Of a stretch of DNA of 8,843 bases, positions 6,990 to 8,843 are shown piece after piece. Origin of the DNA: Clostridia bacterium (GTDB lineage Bacteria; Bacillota; Clostridia; Lachnospirales; CAG-274); assembly GCA_030536675.1 (NCBI GenBank), contig JAUNPM010000020.1:3775-12617 (forward strand), read 5' to 3'. The notes below the pieces were generated by a model that was not told where the DNA came from, did not search any database, and was given only the letters and a program-made list of their open reading frames with translations. Numbering within the stretch: the first letter of the stretch is position 1; each line of letters begins with the position of its first letter. The position numbers and the translations under genes were made by a program.

Positions 6990-7254
6990 TTGCTTCCTCC
7001 AGCTGTTTTTTAAGCTCTTCATAGAGGTCTTTTGGAACCGCTGATTTGAATGAACGCTCAAGCCCCTTGTTTTTACAAGCCTTTTCAAGACATTCAATAT
7101 TTTTACAGACATATGCTCCTCTGCCGGGCTTTTTTCCTGTAGCGTCCAATGAATACTCGCCTGCGTCATTTCTTACTACACGTATAAGCTCTTTTTTGTT
7201 CTTCATTTCCTGACAGCCTGTGCATTTTCTCATTGGGACCTTCTTCTTTATCAT
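6982..7254 (-). CDS. ylxR: YlxR family RNA-binding protein (RnpM)
   Basis: This is a 90-residue basic protein of the YlxR family (DUF448), nearly always encoded between nusA and the L7Ae-like gene in Firmicutes. The B. subtilis member has been renamed RnpM because it binds the RNase P RNA and modulates RNase P; I infer the same role here from family membership. Visible family features are the opening PMRKCTGCQEMKNKKELIRV, with Cys11 and Cys14, and the signature GRGAYVC at 44-50, followed by further cysteines at 55 and 60. The five cysteines could bind metal, though not all family members keep them. The ATG lies 6 nt after GGGAGGT, an excellent ribosome binding site. The 3' end overlaps the start of ylxQ by 8 nt, so the two are probably translationally coupled. 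Confidence 0.95.
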   Translation of the reverse strand: MIKKKVPMRKCTGCQEMKNKKELIRVVRNDAGEYSLDATGKKPGRGAYVCKNIECLEKACKNKGLERSFKSAVPKDLYEELKKQLEEANE

Positions 7255-7272
7255 AGAATTACCTCCCTCTGA

Positions 7273-8502
7273 TTATTCCTCTGTATTTTCATTATATTCA
7301 TTTTCTTCTGATACAGCTTCCTTTTCAGTATCTTCATTTAAATAAATATCGTCCTTAACATTTTCACTTTGAGAAGCCTCTTCCTCGCTGCTTTCCTCGG
7401 TTTTCTCTTCCTGTGTATTTTCAGTGCCTTCATCACCGAAATCAATAAAGCTTGTAGCTCTTGCCTGGCTCTCGCTTTTAATATCTATTTTCCAGCCTGT
7501 CAGCTTAGCCGCAAGTCTAACGTTCTGACCCTCCTTGCCTATTGCAAGTGAAAGCTGCATATCAGGCACAACGACCTTTGCGCTTCTTTCTTCATCATCC
7601 TCATTTATTTCAACAGCCATAACCTTTGCAGGTCTTAAAGCCGCATTAATAAACTCCGCAGGGTCCTCGCTCCAAGGTATAACGTCTATTTTTTCGCCGT
7701 TAAGCTCGCTTACGATAGCATCAACCCTTATGCCGTTCTGACCTACACAGGCGCCTACTGCGTCAACGCCTTCAACATTTGAATATACTGCCATTTTAGC
7801 TCTTGAGCCTGCCTCTCTTGCAATGCCCTTTATCTGTACGGTACCGTCAAATACTTCGGGAGATTCAAGCTCAAAAAGCCTTTTTATAAGCTCGTAATGA
7901 GTTCTTGACACCTTTATCTGAGGATCCTTGCTTGTTTTGACAACCTTAAGTATATATACCTTTATTCTGTCGTTTACGTGGTATACCTCTCCGGGTATCT
8001 GCTCCGTCTGCTGAAGAACAGCATCCATTTTACCCAGCTTTACAATTACATTTCCTCTGCTGTCTGTTCTTTCAACAATACCTGTGTCACATTCTCTTTC
8101 CTTTGCGGCAAACTCGTTATATGTCTTTTCTCTTTCAGCCTCTCTTAATTTCTGCACAACGATCTGCTTTGCACTTTGTGAAGCGCTTCTTCCAAAGTCC
8201 TTAGGCGTAATATCATTGTCAACAAAATCTCCCAGTTCATAAGTAGGGTTTAAAGCTCTTGCCTCTTCAAGTGAAATGTCCGTAAAATCATCTACGACCT
8301 CTTCAACGACCTCTCTCTGGGCAAATGCTCTCATTTCTCCTGTTTCTCTGTCAATTTCAACTCTCATATTGGAATAATTTCCGTAAAGCTTTTTGCAGGC
8401 AGTAACAAGTGAATTTTCAATAGCCTCAAAAATAACCTCCTTGTCAATTCCCTTTTCCTTACCTACAAGCTCAAGAGCCAAAATCAATTCCTTGCCATCC
8501 AT
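7273..8502 (-). CDS. nusA: Transcription elongation/termination factor NusA
   Basis: NusA binds RNA polymerase and nascent RNA, and modulates pausing, termination and antitermination. The 409-residue product has the expected order: an N-terminal polymerase-binding domain (about 1-125), an S1 domain (about 135-200, including DTGIVERTDSRGNVIVKLG), KH1 (about 230-285, GxxG loop GQNG at 254-257) and KH2 (about 300-345, GKEG at 322-325, then LAAKLTGWKIDI). It lacks the C-terminal acidic repeat domains of the roughly 495-residue E. coli protein, as is usual in Firmicutes. It adds a tail of about 50 residues (358-409) that is very rich in Glu, Asp, Ser and Asn and is probably disordered. The ATG follows AGGAGG at an 11-nt spacing, a little long. 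ylxR starts 18 nt downstream. Identity is certain. Confidence 0.97.
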   Translation of the reverse strand: MDGKELILALELVGKEKGIDKEVIFEAIENSLVTACKKLYGNYSNMRVEIDRETGEMRAFAQREVVEEVVDDFTDISLEEARALNPTYELGDFVDNDITPKDFGRSASQSAKQIVVQKLREAEREKTYNEFAAKERECDTGIVERTDSRGNVIVKLGKMDAVLQQTEQIPGEVYHVNDRIKVYILKVVKTSKDPQIKVSRTHYELIKRLFELESPEVFDGTVQIKGIAREAGSRAKMAVYSNVEGVDAVGACVGQNGIRVDAIVSELNGEKIDVIPWSEDPAEFINAALRPAKVMAVEINEDDEERSAKVVVPDMQLSLAIGKEGQNVRLAAKLTGWKIDIKSESQARATSFIDFGDEGTENTQEEKTEESSEEEASQSENVKDDIYLNEDTEKEAVSEENEYNENTEE

Positions 8503-8525
8503 TTTAAATCTGTCCTCCTGTTATG

Positions 8526-8843
8526 TTAAAAAATCACAGCTAATCTTGTAGCCGCAACATCTTTTTTATTAAACTCAAGTTTTTCTCCCGCTTCACTTAC
8601 AATGACGATCTTATCATCAATAAGTCCTTCAAGATTTCCCCTGAACTCTTTTACTCCGTCAACAGCCTTAAACAGTTTAACGTCAACAAGTCTGCCGGCA
8701 TACTTTACATATTCCCTTTCTCTTTTAATAGAATAATAGTATTGTGCCAAAAGAGGAGCGCCCATCACAATTCCATAACGTGCTAAAGTGTCAGTAAATT
8801 CTCCATGACCTCCTATTCCCATAGCAATCTCACTAGAAAAATC
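8526..8843 (-). CDS. rimP: RimP C-terminal domain joined in frame to a non-RimP N-terminal sequence; partial at window edge
   Basis: RimP binds the 30S subunit and helps its maturation. The part from about 8526 to 8729 fits the family's C-terminal SH3-like domain: KREREYVKYAGR, then VDVKLFKAVDGVKEFRG, and an ending in TRLAVIF. Its place 23 nt upstream of nusA is also the normal rimP position. A normal RimP is about 150 residues, and just before this point carries an N-terminal alpha/beta domain ending in a motif like SSPGLDRPLK. Here that domain and motif are absent. The frame instead continues upstream as a glycine- and tyrosine-rich sequence (GIGGHGEFTDTLARYGIV) with no stop before the edge. 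An ATG at 8822 exists but has no convincing ribosome binding site. If real, the product should lack RimP function, because half of the protein is missing. An assembly chimera is an equally good or better explanation. I am sure of the RimP C-terminus and unsure of the joined gene. Confidence 0.75.
   Translation of the reverse strand, partial: DFSSEIAMGIGGHGEFTDTLARYGIVMGAPLLAQYYYSIKREREYVKYAGRLVDVKLFKAVDGVKEFRGNLEGLIDDKIVIVSEAGEKLEFNKKDVAATRLAVIF
8730..8843 (-). other. Foreign-looking coding fragment, resembling the end of a Wzy/O-antigen-polymerase-like membrane protein
   Basis: The 38 codons at the edge read DFSSEIAMGIGGHGEFTDTL followed by ARYGIVMGAPLLAQYYYS. The pattern G-G-H-G/S, then a short acidic/aromatic stretch, LARYG, then a hydrophobic segment, recalls the periplasmic loop and following membrane helix of polysaccharide polymerases of the Wzy/O-antigen ligase type. 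This is recognition from memory of the family pattern on a very short piece, so the assignment is tentative. The frame joins RimP at about 8715-8732. By hand count 8 of 38 codons end in G or C, against 18 of 67 in the RimP part, so base composition does not separate the two sources. It could also be an unrelated membrane protein. Confidence 0.45.

Noticed and set aside
6990..7169. A 60-codon N-terminal extension of ylxQ in the same frame
   Set aside because: It overlaps ylxR entirely, has no L7Ae similarity, and the ATG at 6989 has a strong SD at 6 nt.
1..8843. A new defence, mobile or multi-gene biosynthetic system
   Set aside because: Every substantial minus-strand gene belongs to a known family, and no repeats, transposases, arrays or toxin-antitoxin pairs are visible. 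The only true anomaly is the rimP junction.

Overview
The window reads as one minus-strand transcription unit from a low-GC Gram-positive bacterium, most likely a member of the Clostridia. Support for this comes from the A+T-rich sequence, the strong Shine-Dalgarno (SD) sites (AGGAGGTG, GGGAGGT), and the gene order nusA-ylxR-ylxQ-infB-rbfA-nrnA-truB-ribF, which is the familiar Firmicutes nusA/infB operon. I assign no genus. In transcription order (high to low coordinates) the window holds: the C-terminal half of rimP, nusA, ylxR, ylxQ, infB, rbfA, nrnA, truB, ribF, and a membrane acyltransferase. Genes are 8-40 nt apart or overlap. I see no terminator between them.

The products act together in RNA and ribosome biology. 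RimP and RbfA mature the 30S subunit. NusA controls elongation, pausing and termination. YlxR and YlxQ are small RNA-binding proteins. IF2 delivers initiator tRNA. NrnA degrades short oligoribonucleotides. TruB makes pseudouridine 55 in tRNA, and RibF makes FMN and FAD. The last gene is different: an acyltransferase-3 family membrane protein whose start overlaps the end of ribF and has its own SD, so it appears to be co-translated cargo at the operon tail.

At the left edge (1-166), after the acyltransferase stop, a good minus-strand promoter (extended -10, 17-nt spacer, A-tracts upstream) drives something beyond position 1. Its early transcript contains a dyad at the predicted start site and a hairpin at 1-34.

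The most anomalous part is the right edge. The RimP reading frame is normal over its C-terminal domain, but upstream of about 8715-8732 it switches, in frame, to sequence that does not resemble RimP and looks like the last loop and membrane segment of a Wzy/O-antigen-polymerase-type protein. This is either an assembly chimera or a real recombination that truncated rimP. Apart from that, several starts need correcting: infB, nrnA and ribF each have a false in-frame GTG inside the SD exactly 9 nt upstream of the likely start, and ylxQ starts inside the end of ylxR. I find no CRISPR array, tRNA, rRNA, insertion sequence or clearly new multi-gene system.
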